Shown here piece by piece: positions 42,759 through 52,276 of a stretch of 64,000 nucleotides of DNA (the first letter of the stretch is position 1; each line of letters opens with the position of its first letter). A program made the translations under genes and the position numbers. The notes below the pieces were generated by a model, which did no database searches, had not been told where the DNA came from, and worked only from the letters and a program-made list of their open reading frames with translations. This stretch comes from CAWDMN01 sp963803155 (GTDB lineage Bacteria > Acidobacteriota > Terriglobia > Versatilivoradales > Versatilivoraceae): contig CAWDMN010000040.1 in the NCBI GenBank assembly GCA_963803155.1, positions 79,410 to 143,409 of the forward strand, read 5' to 3'.

Positions 42759-44765
42759 ATGAAAATTCAAATTAAAAAGCTGTCTTTGATTTTGTGGTTG
42801 CTCGGATTGGGGGCTTGCCAGCCAAGAAGTGCGTCTAACCAAGAGGCCAATCTCAGTGCGGCGGATCGCGAGTATGTTCAGATCTTGAAGCGGTTGGAAT
42901 CCGCTGCCAGGCGCTATCGTGCGGCCGTGGATTTGCAAGGGTACGCTTCCTCTGCTTTGGAGCGGAGCCTAGCCGAGGAACATCTGGAGCTGACTCGCCA
43001 AATTTTGAAGAAAGAGTTCGAGATGGCCCGGCGCCAATCCAAAGAGTCGGAAAAATCCGGCGCCGAACAGAAGGAGGCAGCCGCTACTCCCGAGCAAAGC
43101 CAATACGATAAAGCGGCAGCCGATGTCTGGAAGCTTTACAGCGATGTAGAGGCCGCCAAAAAAAAGCTCGATTCCGCTCACCAGAGTCTCAAGCGGGCCG
43201 CGACTCCCGAGAGCTTTCGTCGCGTCCAGAAGGCAGTGGACGAGGCTCAACAAGAGGCGGATATTGCCAATAAGAAGATGGATCTGGCTGGGTCCAACCT
43301 CGATATTGAGGATTATCGGCGCAAAAAGAGCGCCAATCCCCGCGTGGATACACGGACACTGGAGGAACGGCTCAATCTGCTGGAACAGGAAATGACTGCT
43401 CCGGGTTCCAAGCCGCTGGCGCCCTCGGCCGCCACTTCCTATTCCGCCGATTCCTCCCGCTCGGGGCTAGGGACCGGAGCTAGCGCTGGACTCACGGCCA
43501 ACTTCCGAATTTTATTTTCACGGCAGGAAAAACTACAAATTCTCGATCGGGCATTGCGCGGAGCGCTGAATTTTCAGGATAGGTGCAACCAGAGTATTGC
43601 CCAAACCAACCAACAACTGGAGCAGCTCCAGGCCAGGCACGCGGAATTGAATCGCAAAACCCAGGAATCTTACAACCAAGCCTATGAACAGTTGAAAAAA
43701 GGCGGGGGCAAAGAGGCCGTCTCCAATCTGCTGAAAGAGGCAGACCAACAATTGGCCCAGTCCGCGCAATTTGACAAAGAAAAGGAATTCCTCAATTGGA
43801 TGCTGGAAGCGCTGCGGACTCAATCCGCGCTGGCCCAGGAAGATTCGGAAAAACTGGACAATTGGCGGAGCCAGGCGGCGGAGGATCGCGGCCAGGCCAT
43901 GATTCGAATTGGCACCCGCCTGGGAATGATCCTGGGGTTGATTGTCATAATTTTGGTGATTACGCATTACTTGAAGAAAGTCCCTTACAAGTTCACCAAG
44001 GAAGAAAAAAACGTCTACTATTTCCGCAAGCTGATTGGCTTCTGCTCAAGTCTGGTGATTTTTTTAATCGTTTTGTTGAACTTCATTTCGGATTTTGGGA
44101 GCCTTTCGGCCATGCTGGGTCTGGCGGGGGCTGGATTGGCCATCGCTTTGCAGGATCCCATCGTCAGCCTGGTGGGATGGTTTCGAATTATTGGCAAGTA
44201 TGGAATCAGCGTGGGGGACAGGGTTGAAATTAATAATGTCAAGGGCGATGTGATCGACATCGGTTTGTTGCGGATCGCGGTGCAGGAAGTGGGCAATGCC
44301 GCGAATGCCGAACAATCCACAGGACGAATGGTTTTTTTCCCAAACAGTTTTATTTTTAAAAGCCACTTCTTCAATTATTCCACTGCCACGCCATTCATTT
44401 GGGATGAAATTCACCTCATGGTCACTCTGGAGAGCAACTGGCGCCGGGCCCGCGAGATCATCGAAGCGGTGGCCCAGAGGGTTTCCGCCGAGATGGTGGA
44501 AAGGGCCAGAGCCGGCCAGGATCTGGTTTCCCGCCGCTTCCATATTAATCTGGGGACCCTGACCCCGTATGTGTTTGTATCCATCGCCAGTAATGGGGTC
44601 GATCTGGTCTTGCGTTATCTGACGGAAATTCGCCAGCGCCGCATGACCCATGATCGAATCTGCCGTGAAATTCTGGATGCATTCGATCAAGAACAAAATC
44701 TTAACTTGGTCAGCCCGGCCCGAGCCAGCGCTTCTCCCCTTAATCCACCCGTTGTGGAGAAGTGA
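42759..44765 (+). CDS. MscS-family mechanosensitive channel with long N-terminal coiled coil
   Basis: A 668-residue protein. I start it at 42759, where a lipoprotein-like signal begins (LSLILWLLGLGACQ); the ribosome site is weak and the frame is open further upstream. Residues about 30-370 are highly charged coiled coil, probably periplasmic. Two or three transmembrane helices follow (about 385-470), then the MscS pore helix (LGLAGAGLAIALQDPI) and the cytoplasmic beta domain (VGDRVEINNVKGDVIDIG, VFFPNSFIF). This domain order resembles the large MscK-like channels that open when the membrane is stretched and let solutes out. The coiled coil may tie gating to the cell wall. It is a lone gene, with repeats downstream. 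Confidence 0.88.
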   Translation: MKIQIKKLSLILWLLGLGACQPRSASNQEANLSAADREYVQILKRLESAARRYRAAVDLQGYASSALERSLAEEHLELTRQILKKEFEMARRQSKESEKSGAEQKEAAATPEQSQYDKAAADVWKLYSDVEAAKKKLDSAHQSLKRAATPESFRRVQKAVDEAQQEADIANKKMDLAGSNLDIEDYRRKKSANPRVDTRTLEERLNLLEQEMTAPGSKPLAPSAATSYSADSSRSGLGTGASAGLTANFRILFSRQEKLQILDRALRGALNFQDRCNQSIAQTNQQLEQLQARHAELNRKTQESYNQAYEQLKKGGGKEAVSNLLKEADQQLAQSAQFDKEKEFLNWMLEALRTQSALAQEDSEKLDNWRSQAAEDRGQAMIRIGTRLGMILGLIVIILVITHYLKKVPYKFTKEEKNVYYFRKLIGFCSSLVIFLIVLLNFISDFGSLSAMLGLAGAGLAIALQDPIVSLVGWFRIIGKYGISVGDRVEINNVKGDVIDIGLLRIAVQEVGNAANAEQSTGRMVFFPNSFIFKSHFFNYSTATPFIWDEIHLMVTLESNWRRAREIIEAVAQRVSAEMVERARAGQDLVSRRFHINLGTLTPYVFVSIASNGVDLVLRYLTEIRQRRMTHDRICREILDAFDQEQNLNLVSPARASASPLNPPVVEK

Positions 44766-44796
44766 AGGGAGTGCTCGGTAGCCCATCTTTCGCGCA

Positions 44797-45200
44797 GCAT
44801 AGATTTACTGAGGAACTGCGCATGCTAGTGTGGCTGGCTCAACAAGACAATGAAAATCTCCAGACATGAAAATCTCCAGACCTCACAGGTCTTGGAGACC
44901 TGTGAGGTCTCTGGCGCCGGGATTTACCGAGGGATGCGGCAAAGCCGCACAACAAGAAGATGAAAACAAGGTGAGACGCGCGATCCTTCGCGCGTCGCCT
45001 GGCCAGCCGAGCCTGCTCAGCCAGCGTGCACAGAGTGCCCGCTCCACCTTTGCTTAGCTGAGATTTTCTCGGGAGCCGCGCATGCCAGCATGGCCGGCTC
45101 AACGAGAGAACTAAGTTGGGATATGGAGGCGGCCTGCCCTCAGGCCGTCTCAGCACGCTTGGCAAACCCAGGCGGGGCACCCCGCCTCCATCCATGAGAT
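44797..45200 (+). repeat. Composite array of leader-hairpin units with cassettes S, R and G
   Basis: The order is leader-hairpin unit (44802-44857), S palindrome (44878-44910, a 15-base perfect stem), leader-hairpin unit (44921-44970), partial R (about 44970-45055), leader-hairpin unit (45062-45118) and G (45123-45193). The three hairpins differ in sequence: GCTAGT-GTG-GCTGGC pairs only with two G-U wobbles, TGCGGC-AAA-GCCGCA is perfect, and GCCAGC-ATG-GCCGGC has one mismatch. The array ends about 40 bases before the GH172 gene, whose own upstream text (GATTTACTGAGGATT) is another leader remnant. Confidence 0.85.
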
Positions 45201-45238
45201 TTACTGAGGATTATTCCGACGAAAGTGAGAGTACATTC

Positions 45239-47239
45239 ATGAATTCCCGTACCATTCAATTTGCCCTGATCATGGCCAGCTTTGTTTTCCTTTTGATTCC
45301 CTCCGCCACTTTGGTGGGCAAGGAAGCTCCCCTCCTCGGGATTGAAGAGCTTTACCGTTTGGATCTGCTGCCGGAATTGAAACAGTCGGTTCAGGTGGGA
45401 TCCATCTCCAGTTATGATCGGAGCGGAGGAAACGACGATGGCTTTTCCGGAAAATATTCTTATCTCAGGAAAGAAGCCGGAGGACTCGTCCTGGCGGACT
45501 TGACAGGTCCTGGCCTGATCTATCGCATTTGGACGCCAACTCCCACGGACGATCTGATGGAATTTTATTTTGACGGCGAGAATACTCCCCGGCTTCAGAT
45601 TAAATTTAGGGAATTGTTTTCTGGCACGCATTCCCCTTTTCTGGCGCCCATTGCGGGCTCAGGCGCCGGTGGATTCTACTCATATCTCCCCATGCCATTC
45701 AAAAAATCCTGCAAGATTTTGATGAAAGCCGAGAAGATGCAGTTTTATCAGATCAATTTTGCGCTATATCCCGAAGCCTCCGACCTGGTGACTTTCAGTC
45801 CCGCTCTTACGGCCGAACAATCCCGGCAATTGGACCAGGCACGCCAGCTCTGGAATTCCTCGGGAACGGACATCAGTTCCTATGGCGTTTCCACTCAAGA
45901 CAAAGTCCAGCTTTTTAAATCCAAGCAGACCTTGGTGCCCGGCAAGCCGGTTACCTTGTTTGATGTTGGTCAACCCGGCAGAATCGTCGGTTTCCGCTTG
46001 GGCCCGGCCAGTGCTTTGGCCAACAAGGATCGCGGTCTCACGCTCAAGATCTATTGGGACGGGGAAGATCAGCCCGCAGTGGCCAGTCCCGCCGGGGATT
46101 TCTTCGGATATAGTTGGGGTGATCCCGCCATCAAGTCTTTGATGATAGGGACCGCCGAAAATACCAATTATTGCTATTTCCCGATGCCCTTTGACCGGTC
46201 AGCCAAGATTGAATTGACCTTGGAAGATCCCGCGGCTTTCCCCGTCGATGTCCAGGCGGAGCTTGTTTTTTCCGCCACTCCTCGCACTTCGCGGGAGGGA
46301 AGGTTTTATGCCTTGTGGCGTCGGGAGAACCCCACCACGATCGGCAAGCCTTTCACTTATCTTAATGTCCGCGGCCAGGGGCATTTGGTGGGATGCATCC
46401 TGCAAGCCCAGGGCATGGAATCGGGCTCTACGCGCTTCTTTGAAGGGGACGATCAAACCACGATCGACGGGAAATTGGCGATTCACGGAACAGGTTCCGA
46501 GGACTTTTTCAATGGCGGATGGTACGATGTTCCGGATCGCTGGGAAGAAAGAAAATCCTTTCCCCTGAGTGGATGTCTGGACTACCTCAAACCGCTGGGA
46601 AGGAGCGCCGGATACCGGTTTATGCTGACCGATGTTTATGCATACCGGGAGAGCATCCTTCATGCCATGGAGCACGCCCCGGAAAATAATTCTCTTCCCA
46701 CGGACTATTGTGCGGTTTCCTATTTTTATTCCAAAGAGCGGCCGGACTTGTCATTTGCGCTGCCGCCCCTGGCGGAAAGAAAGGTGGTGGACTTCCGGCA
46801 GTTTAAGTTTTTGCCGGGCTGGAGCATCCCTATCCACGCCTTCTCGTTTCAGAATGTGACGCTCACCAAAGAAGTCGAGAAGATCAAGGGGGAGGAGGTC
46901 CGTTTTCTTTCCATGCAGGCAAAGGGGGAGGATATTTTTGGACAGCCCTTCATCTCCTTTGCCTTTAATATCCCCGCCACCGGAAAATATGCAGTTCAAA
47001 TGGAGGCTTTTCTCGGCCCGGACCAAGGCCAAGTGCAGCTGTTCCGCAATGAAAGTCCGGGCGGCGAGGTTGTTGATTTATTCTCCCTTCAACGCCAGAA
47101 AAGCCAGTCGCTCCCTCTGGGAGTCCTCTTTCTTCAGGCGGGGAGCAATCATCTTTTTTTTAAATTGATGGGAAAGAATCCTCAGGCGACCGGCCAGGGT
47201 TTCGAGCCGATTTCTTTCAACTTTGCGCGAATGGATTAG
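45239..47239 (+). CDS. Exported DUF2961 / GH172-like protein
   Basis: A 666-residue protein with a signal peptide (FALIMASFVFLLIPSATLVG). The N-terminal half shows the DUF2961 pattern: SSYDRSGGNDDGFSG, VLADLTGPGLIYRIWTPTP, FYFDGE. The later HGTGSEDFFNGGWYD segment holds the acidic residue expected in the active site. DUF2961 is the core of family GH172, which acts on difructose anhydrides and some arabinofuranosides and often forms trimers. A C-terminal beta module follows from about residue 540. The start at 45239 is preferred because the signal peptide begins there; an ATG at 45194 lies within repeat-derived sequence. It likely serves plant or microbial glycan breakdown. Confidence 0.85.
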   Translation: MNSRTIQFALIMASFVFLLIPSATLVGKEAPLLGIEELYRLDLLPELKQSVQVGSISSYDRSGGNDDGFSGKYSYLRKEAGGLVLADLTGPGLIYRIWTPTPTDDLMEFYFDGENTPRLQIKFRELFSGTHSPFLAPIAGSGAGGFYSYLPMPFKKSCKILMKAEKMQFYQINFALYPEASDLVTFSPALTAEQSRQLDQARQLWNSSGTDISSYGVSTQDKVQLFKSKQTLVPGKPVTLFDVGQPGRIVGFRLGPASALANKDRGLTLKIYWDGEDQPAVASPAGDFFGYSWGDPAIKSLMIGTAENTNYCYFPMPFDRSAKIELTLEDPAAFPVDVQAELVFSATPRTSREGRFYALWRRENPTTIGKPFTYLNVRGQGHLVGCILQAQGMESGSTRFFEGDDQTTIDGKLAIHGTGSEDFFNGGWYDVPDRWEERKSFPLSGCLDYLKPLGRSAGYRFMLTDVYAYRESILHAMEHAPENNSLPTDYCAVSYFYSKERPDLSFALPPLAERKVVDFRQFKFLPGWSIPIHAFSFQNVTLTKEVEKIKGEEVRFLSMQAKGEDIFGQPFISFAFNIPATGKYAVQMEAFLGPDQGQVQLFRNESPGGEVVDLFSLQRQKSQSLPLGVLFLQAGSNHLFFKLMGKNPQATGQGFEPISFNFARMD

Positions 47240-47428
47240 GCGCGGACCCGACAGAAGCATGAGTATAAAAAATATCGGGGCGATGGAGATTAGATTCTGT
47301 AAATAGAAAAGCGAGGCTGTACCTCAGACTGGCGAGGCATGTCCCACAACCGATACACTCGCGGCCAATCACTTTTGTTCATTTTGTATCGGTAGTTTAA
47401 TAATGCGCACTTAGCCCGCGGAGAATTC

Positions 47429-48880
47429 ATGGTTCTTCCCAATCGCAGGTTCAGTTGCACGACCCTGCTCTACATTTTTGCTCCGACTATTCTTTTCCTG
47501 CTTTGCCTTCCCCCCTATTGGCATTCCTATTTTTATTATGACGATTTCAACTGCTTTTATCTGGCACAGCAGGCGGGAGGCGGATCGATACTGGGCCATG
47601 TGTTGAATCCTTTCTCCAATTATTTCCGCCCCTTGTACATGCTCTTCTATTGGGTCTTCTGGAAATTTTTCTTCTTCACCGCCCTGCCTTACCATATTTT
47701 CTGCTGGAGTCTGCACCTAGCCAACCTGGCCCTCATCTTTTGGCTGCTGCGTATTGTTTCCGGATCGGCTTATGCGGCGGGGCTGATGGCGATTTTATAT
47801 TCTTATCAATTGACCTTCCGGGAAATTTACTTCAACTTTGCCTGCCTCGGAGAGCCGCTCTGTGCGTTGTTGATGCTGGCGGGACTGCTCCTCTATATTT
47901 TTAAGCGAGAGTCAATGGCCGGCTGGTTGGGCTGTTGTCTCTTTTTCTTCTTGGCCTTAAAAACAAAGGAAATGGCCGTCACTTTGCCGGTCATCCTGTG
48001 TCTGTATGAAATAATGGCGAAGGGTGAAAATCTTTATGGTCTCCGCCCGCGCGCCGACGTCTCCCGGCGTCGCGAAGCTTTGCTATGGTTGCGCGGCTTG
48101 GGGATACGGCTTTCGATTCCGATTGTCCTAACCGTTCTTTATCTAGCCATCAAGGTGCACGACATGGGGCGATTGGTTTCTGAGTCCGCGCCATATTCCA
48201 AGACTCATCCTTATTTCCTGGATTTTTCCGCGGATTCTTTATTGAATGGTTATGCTTGGTACTGGAATGTGTTGTTGGGCTGGCAACTTGATCGGGCAGC
48301 TTGGTTGATCCTGTGGCTGGGGCTGGCCGGTTGGCTCCTCTGGAGGCGGAATCGTTGGGGATTATTTTGGCTGGCCTTCATTTTTGTCTCTTTTTTGCCC
48401 GTCATCGGGATGGTCAACCGCCGGCTTCCTTATTATTGGTACATCCCATTTCTTGGAGTGGCGGGTTTGGGAAGCCTGCTGGTGGCCCGGCTCCATGAAT
48501 GGATGGAGCGCAAAATTCCCCGCCGATTCCGTGTGGCGATGGGGGTGTGGTTTTTTTTAGCGCTCAGCTTTTTTCAATGGCATCATCAGAATATCATCAC
48601 CCGGAACCAGATGATTTGGGTGAATGGAGTGACTGCTGAGAACCGGCGCTTCGTACAAACCCTGCAGGCACTGCCGGTTCCTCCGGGAGGGAGCCAGATT
48701 TATTTCGAGTCGGTCCCCCGTTATTTCGATCGGACCTCCGCCCGTTCCAGCGTTCAGGTGCTCTTCCGCGACATCTCCTTGAACGCCATCATTCAATCCC
48801 CCTGTCCCGCGCCAGCTGCTTGTTGTCTGGCTGTTCAAGAGGGGCAGGTCATCCCCCGGCGATGGCCGGGGCTGAGATGA
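47429..48880 (+). CDS. Polytopic membrane protein, GT-C glycosyltransferase-like
   Basis: A 483-residue protein with about ten transmembrane helices. An early loop reads YYDDFNCFY (about residues 36-44), close to the acidic pair found in the first periplasmic loop of GT-C enzymes that use lipid-linked sugars. A periplasmic tail of roughly 85 residues follows the last helix. I cannot name the family firmly. It would most likely transfer a sugar on the outer face of the inner membrane. The start has GGAG six bases upstream. The flavin reductase gene begins 15 bases after its stop, though no shared function is apparent. Confidence 0.75.
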   Translation: MVLPNRRFSCTTLLYIFAPTILFLLCLPPYWHSYFYYDDFNCFYLAQQAGGGSILGHVLNPFSNYFRPLYMLFYWVFWKFFFFTALPYHIFCWSLHLANLALIFWLLRIVSGSAYAAGLMAILYSYQLTFREIYFNFACLGEPLCALLMLAGLLLYIFKRESMAGWLGCCLFFFLALKTKEMAVTLPVILCLYEIMAKGENLYGLRPRADVSRRREALLWLRGLGIRLSIPIVLTVLYLAIKVHDMGRLVSESAPYSKTHPYFLDFSADSLLNGYAWYWNVLLGWQLDRAAWLILWLGLAGWLLWRRNRWGLFWLAFIFVSFLPVIGMVNRRLPYYWYIPFLGVAGLGSLLVARLHEWMERKIPRRFRVAMGVWFFLALSFFQWHHQNIITRNQMIWVNGVTAENRRFVQTLQALPVPPGGSQIYFESVPRYFDRTSARSSVQVLFRDISLNAIIQSPCPAPAACCLAVQEGQVIPRRWPGLR

Positions 48881-48895
48881 AAAAGGAAAAAGTCG

Positions 48896-49411
48896 ATGGA
48901 AAACCTGTTTCAAGAAATTGATCCGGAATCTGTTTCTGACAACGTCTTTAGGCTGATCGGAGAGGATTGGATGTTGATCACCGCTGGCACGCCGGATCGT
49001 TTCAACATGATGACGGCCAGCTGGGGCGGATGGGGAGTGTTGTGGAATCGGAAAGTCTGTTTTTGTGTCATCCGGCCTCAGCGCTATACACGCCAGTTTG
49101 TGGAGGAAGCGGATATCTTCTCTCTTTCCTACTTTTCGGAAGAACATCGCAGGACCTTGGATTTCTGCGGCTCTCGATCTGGACGCGATGTGAACAAAGC
49201 GTCCGCCTGCGGCCTAACCCCGGTGGAGTTGGCTTACGGCCTCATCAGTTTTGCCGAGGCGCGGCTTATTATCGGCTGCCGGAAGATATATTTTCAGGAC
49301 CTCGATCCGGCTCATTTCCTCGATCCGTCTATTGGAGATTTGTACCCACAACGGGACTATCATCGAATGTATTTGGGCGAGGTTCTTGGCTGTTGGCAAA
49401 AAGCCTCCTGA
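48896..49411 (+). CDS. Flavin reductase-like (FMN-binding split-barrel) protein
   Basis: A 171-residue protein of the flavin reductase-like family, which reduces or binds FMN with NAD(P)H. Landmarks are the LITAGTPDRFNMMTASWGGWG opening strand, VCFCVIRPQRYT, and FSLSYFSEEHRRTLDFCGSRSGRD, where flavin contacts lie. AAGGA precedes the ATG. Family members often supply reduced flavin to an oxygenase, but none is encoded nearby. Confidence 0.88.
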   Translation: MENLFQEIDPESVSDNVFRLIGEDWMLITAGTPDRFNMMTASWGGWGVLWNRKVCFCVIRPQRYTRQFVEEADIFSLSYFSEEHRRTLDFCGSRSGRDVNKASACGLTPVELAYGLISFAEARLIIGCRKIYFQDLDPAHFLDPSIGDLYPQRDYHRMYLGEVLGCWQKAS

Positions 49412-49538
49412 ATTTAAGAATTGAACCGCTCCAAATGTTGCCTTTCTCTTGAAAGCCAACCAAGAAATAGAGAATCAAGAAGTGGGCAAATCACATGGTA
49501 TAATTTCTGCATAATTCATCGAACCTAAGGGAACCGCC

Positions 49539-50522
49539 ATGGAAGCCATTCGGGATGACTATCTGCAAAAACAGCTATTGAGCCGAAAAGAGCGTCTACA
49601 GACGGCTGCGAGCCTGCAAGGCGAAGCCGCGCAGTTGTCACATTTGCTGGAAGAAGTGGACGCGGCCCTGGAACGCATGAAGACCGGCACGTATGGGGTT
49701 TGTGAAAGCTGTCATGAGTCCATTGAGTCCGGCCGCCTATTGACGGATCCTTTAACCCGCATTTGTCTGGACCATCTGTCGGATCCCGAGCGTTCCGCGT
49801 TGGAACAAGATCTTCAGCTGGCTTCGGGGATTCAAGCGGCTCTTCTCCCGGCTAAAGTACAAAGCATTCCTGGATGGGAATATGCATACCATTATCAGCC
49901 CGCCGGACTGGTTAGCGGCGACTATTGTGACCTGATTCCAGCTGGAGACCATACGCAGGATTATTATTTTTTCCTGGGCGATGTTTCCGGCAAAGGGGTG
50001 GCGGCCTCCCTGCTTATGTCGCACTTACATGCGGTTTTTCGCGGATTGATCGGTGCAGGATTGGGTTTAAACGAAATGGTGGTTCGGGCCAACCGCATCT
50101 TTTGCGAGAGCACCATGCCCGAATCATTTGCGACGCTGATTTGTGGCAGGGCCTCTCCTTCCGGCGGAATTGAAATCATCAATGCAGGTCATCTTCCCGC
50201 CATGGTTGTACGAGATGGCAGGGTGAAAACTGTATCTTCCACGGGACTTCCCCTGGGCCTTTTCTGCCAACAGCGTTATGAGAAGGAAGAGGTCCAATTG
50301 AATTCAGGCGGACTTTTTTTTGCTTTTACGGATGGCTTGCCGGAGTCTAGGAATCCTGGAGGGAGTGAATATGGATTAGAGCGGATCTCCAATTCGCTTG
50401 CGTCCCTGAGCAGGCGCTCTCCCCGGGAGTTAATTCAATCGTGCCTCCATGATTTGAGTCATTTCATTTCTGGAACCTTGCCGATGGATGATATCGCGCT
50501 GATGGTGTTGCAGCGCCAATAG
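49539..50522 (+). CDS. DksA/TraR-type zinc finger fused to SpoIIE-like PP2C phosphatase
   Basis: A 327-residue two-domain protein. The N-terminal 85 residues form a coiled-coil hairpin followed by the finger CESCHESIESGRL...ICLDH, where the usual fourth cysteine is histidine (CCCH). Residues about 92-327 are a PPM/SpoIIE serine phosphatase: LASGIQAALLP, SGDYCDLI, FFLGDVSGKGVAASLLM, NAGHLP, FTDGLPE and a final MDDIALMVL with metal-binding aspartates. DksA/TraR proteins bind the RNA polymerase secondary channel; SpoIIE-type phosphatases control anti-anti-sigma factors. The fusion could place a partner-switching phosphatase at RNA polymerase, or the finger may be only a dimer module. AAGGGA precedes the ATG. 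Confidence 0.9.
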   Translation: MEAIRDDYLQKQLLSRKERLQTAASLQGEAAQLSHLLEEVDAALERMKTGTYGVCESCHESIESGRLLTDPLTRICLDHLSDPERSALEQDLQLASGIQAALLPAKVQSIPGWEYAYHYQPAGLVSGDYCDLIPAGDHTQDYYFFLGDVSGKGVAASLLMSHLHAVFRGLIGAGLGLNEMVVRANRIFCESTMPESFATLICGRASPSGGIEIINAGHLPAMVVRDGRVKTVSSTGLPLGLFCQQRYEKEEVQLNSGGLFFAFTDGLPESRNPGGSEYGLERISNSLASLSRRSPRELIQSCLHDLSHFISGTLPMDDIALMVLQRQ

Positions 50523-50554
50523 GAGCTTTGAATAATCTTGGGGGGATGGGGATT

Positions 50555-50881
50555 ATGGCAAAAAAACTGAGTGGGGATGCCTGCGTTCGCCGGGAAATCA
50601 TTATCGATGGTATCCCCGCTCCCGTCATGGTGGAGATGACGCGGACCGGCATAAGATTGAGTGTCAAGGGAACCAAAAAATGGATTACGGTGCGCTGGCC
50701 GCAAGTGATTTCCGCCTCTCGCACTTCTGCCTCTGTTCCTTCCTATTTGATGGATCGTCCGATGGAATTTCTTTTATGGCAAGCCAGAAATTATAAGATT
50801 AAGGGGCGCGCCTTGGATCTGGAACCCGACAAATCTCAACCCGAAAAACATAATATTCAGATGGAAATGTGGACAGATTAG
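50555..50881 (+). CDS. Hypothetical protein
   Basis: 108 residues from the ATG at 50555 (MAKKLSGDACVRREI); a TTG at 50528 with AGGAG close by is an alternative. The sequence is short, basic in the middle (RTGIRLSVKGTKKWITVRW) and ends in a charged tail. I recognise no family. It begins just after the phosphatase fusion gene and may be cotranscribed with it. Confidence 0.65.
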   Translation: MAKKLSGDACVRREIIIDGIPAPVMVEMTRTGIRLSVKGTKKWITVRWPQVISASRTSASVPSYLMDRPMEFLLWQARNYKIKGRALDLEPDKSQPEKHNIQMEMWTD

Positions 50882-50904
50882 GTCTCCTGGAATTACCGTT
50901 ATGG

Positions 50905-51047
50905 CGGATCGCGCGAGCGTGCCGAAGTCACCCTTCGCGCGTCGCTTGGCCAGCCTCGCCTGCCGAGCCAGCGTGCACCGGTGACGGTGGTCACTCGTGC
51001 CCGCTTCACCTTTGCCCAAATTTGATTTTCTGAGGAGAGAATCTTAT
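50905..51047 (+). repeat. Cassette R plus leader module feeding the RraA-like gene
   Basis: Cassette R (about 50905-51022) retains both palindromes, GTGCCGAAGTCAC with one change and GTGACGGTGGTCAC. It passes directly into GATTTTCTGAGGAGAG, whose GAGGAG is the ribosome site of the gene at 51048. The arrangement is the same as at 3408-3553. Confidence 0.85.
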
Positions 51048-51776
51048 ATGAAAACCAAAATCCTTTTCGTTGTCATTTTATTCGCCGGATCCATGGCTAT
51101 CTCGGGTTGGATTTACTCCCAATCCCAGGGTAATCCCCTTTTGGAGGGTTTTCGTCAAACTGAAGTTTCCTCTGTCGCCGATGCGATTGAACAGTTGTAT
51201 GGCAGTCAAAACTATATGCCCCACGACATGCGGGCATTGTTTAAGACCAAATTTGCGGGCCCTGCCGTCACTGTGATGATGAAGAAAGAAGAACACAAGG
51301 AAGGCTCGGCCGCCACACAAAAAATGATCGAAGCCATCGACACCGCTCCGGCGGGCTCTGTGTACGTCATGGCGCTGGAAGAGGGGCTCGACTACGGCGC
51401 CATCGGCGGGCTGATGGTCACCACCATGAAAGTGCGCGGACTCTCTGGCGCCATAGTGGATGGCTCGATCCGGGATCTGCCGCAAATTCAACGTCTCCAG
51501 TTTCCCGTGTATAGCCGGGGTGTTTCCCCGGGCACCACCATTGGACATTACCGTTGTGTGGGCATTAATGTCCCGGTCACCTGCGCGGGCGTGAAAGTCA
51601 ATCCCAACGATATTATCACGGCGGATGAAGACGGTGTCGTGGTGGTGCCGCGGGATAAGGCGGAAGAAGTCTTGAAAAAGGCGCAGGAACTGGATTTCAA
51701 AGAGCACTCTACTTATCCCTTCATCGAGCAATTCAAATCGTTAAAAGAAGCAGTGGCGAAGTTTGGACGCCTATGA
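51048..51776 (+). CDS. Exported RraA/HMG-aldolase-like protein
   Basis: A 242-residue protein of the RraA-like fold, which includes 4-hydroxy-4-methyl-2-oxoglutarate aldolases and the RNase E inhibitor RraA. The active-site stretch is GLMVTTMKVRGLSGAIVDGSIRD, with arginine and aspartate that bind pyruvate and metal in the aldolases. PVYSRGVSPGTT and GVKVNPNDIITADEDGVVVVP are typical. Unlike cytosolic relatives, it starts with a signal peptide (ILFVVILFAGSMAISGWIYS), so it acts outside the cytoplasm or anchored to the membrane. The start is fixed by GAGGAG in the repeat-derived leader. The aldolase reaction is the better guess; the substrate is unknown. Confidence 0.87.
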   Translation: MKTKILFVVILFAGSMAISGWIYSQSQGNPLLEGFRQTEVSSVADAIEQLYGSQNYMPHDMRALFKTKFAGPAVTVMMKKEEHKEGSAATQKMIEAIDTAPAGSVYVMALEEGLDYGAIGGLMVTTMKVRGLSGAIVDGSIRDLPQIQRLQFPVYSRGVSPGTTIGHYRCVGINVPVTCAGVKVNPNDIITADEDGVVVVPRDKAEEVLKKAQELDFKEHSTYPFIEQFKSLKEAVAKFGRL

Positions 51777-51838
51777 TTTGATCGGCGTGATAAAATAACA
51801 GGAAAGTATCGCGAGCCTGAGAGAAAAGAGGGGACACG

Positions 51839-52162
51839 ATGGCTGACTTTCAGACGTATTATGAAGAATTCAAAGTCCATGGCAAAGACTTGGTCGACAA
51901 GGTCAAATCTTTGATTCATGAAGGCAACATCAGGCGCATTATCGTGAAAGATCAAAACGGGGTGACTTACCTGGAAATTCCTCTCACCGTTGCTGCCGTG
52001 GGTGTCCTTGCCGTGCCGGTGTTGGCGGCTGTCGGCGCTCTGGCGGCCCTTGTGGCTGATTTTACGATTCTGGTCGAGAAAGCTCGCCCGGAGTCGATCG
52101 TAAAAAATAAAGAGGCCGAGAGCCCCGCTGAGGAAAAGCCGCCGTTTTCTCCGGAAATTTGA
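51839..52162 (+). CDS. DUF4342-like membrane protein
   Basis: A 107-residue protein with the DUF4342 pattern: KDLVDKVKSLIHEGNIRRIIVKDQNG, LEIPLTVAAVGVLAVPVLAAVGALAALVA, then a charged tail. The middle is one long or two short membrane helices. Function is unknown. GAGGGG lies upstream of the ATG. It follows the RraA-like gene by 62 bases and may share its transcript. Confidence 0.85.
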   Translation: MADFQTYYEEFKVHGKDLVDKVKSLIHEGNIRRIIVKDQNGVTYLEIPLTVAAVGVLAVPVLAAVGALAALVADFTILVEKARPESIVKNKEAESPAEEKPPFSPEI

Positions 52163-52276
52163 ATACCCCAGGCTTAGGCTGGGGGGATGCAGAGCTGATT
52201 CCTCCAGTTTTTGGGGGCCATAAAAGCCGAAGGTTCTGCGGCAGCTTTTGAATGGCCGAAGTCATGGCGCCTCATA

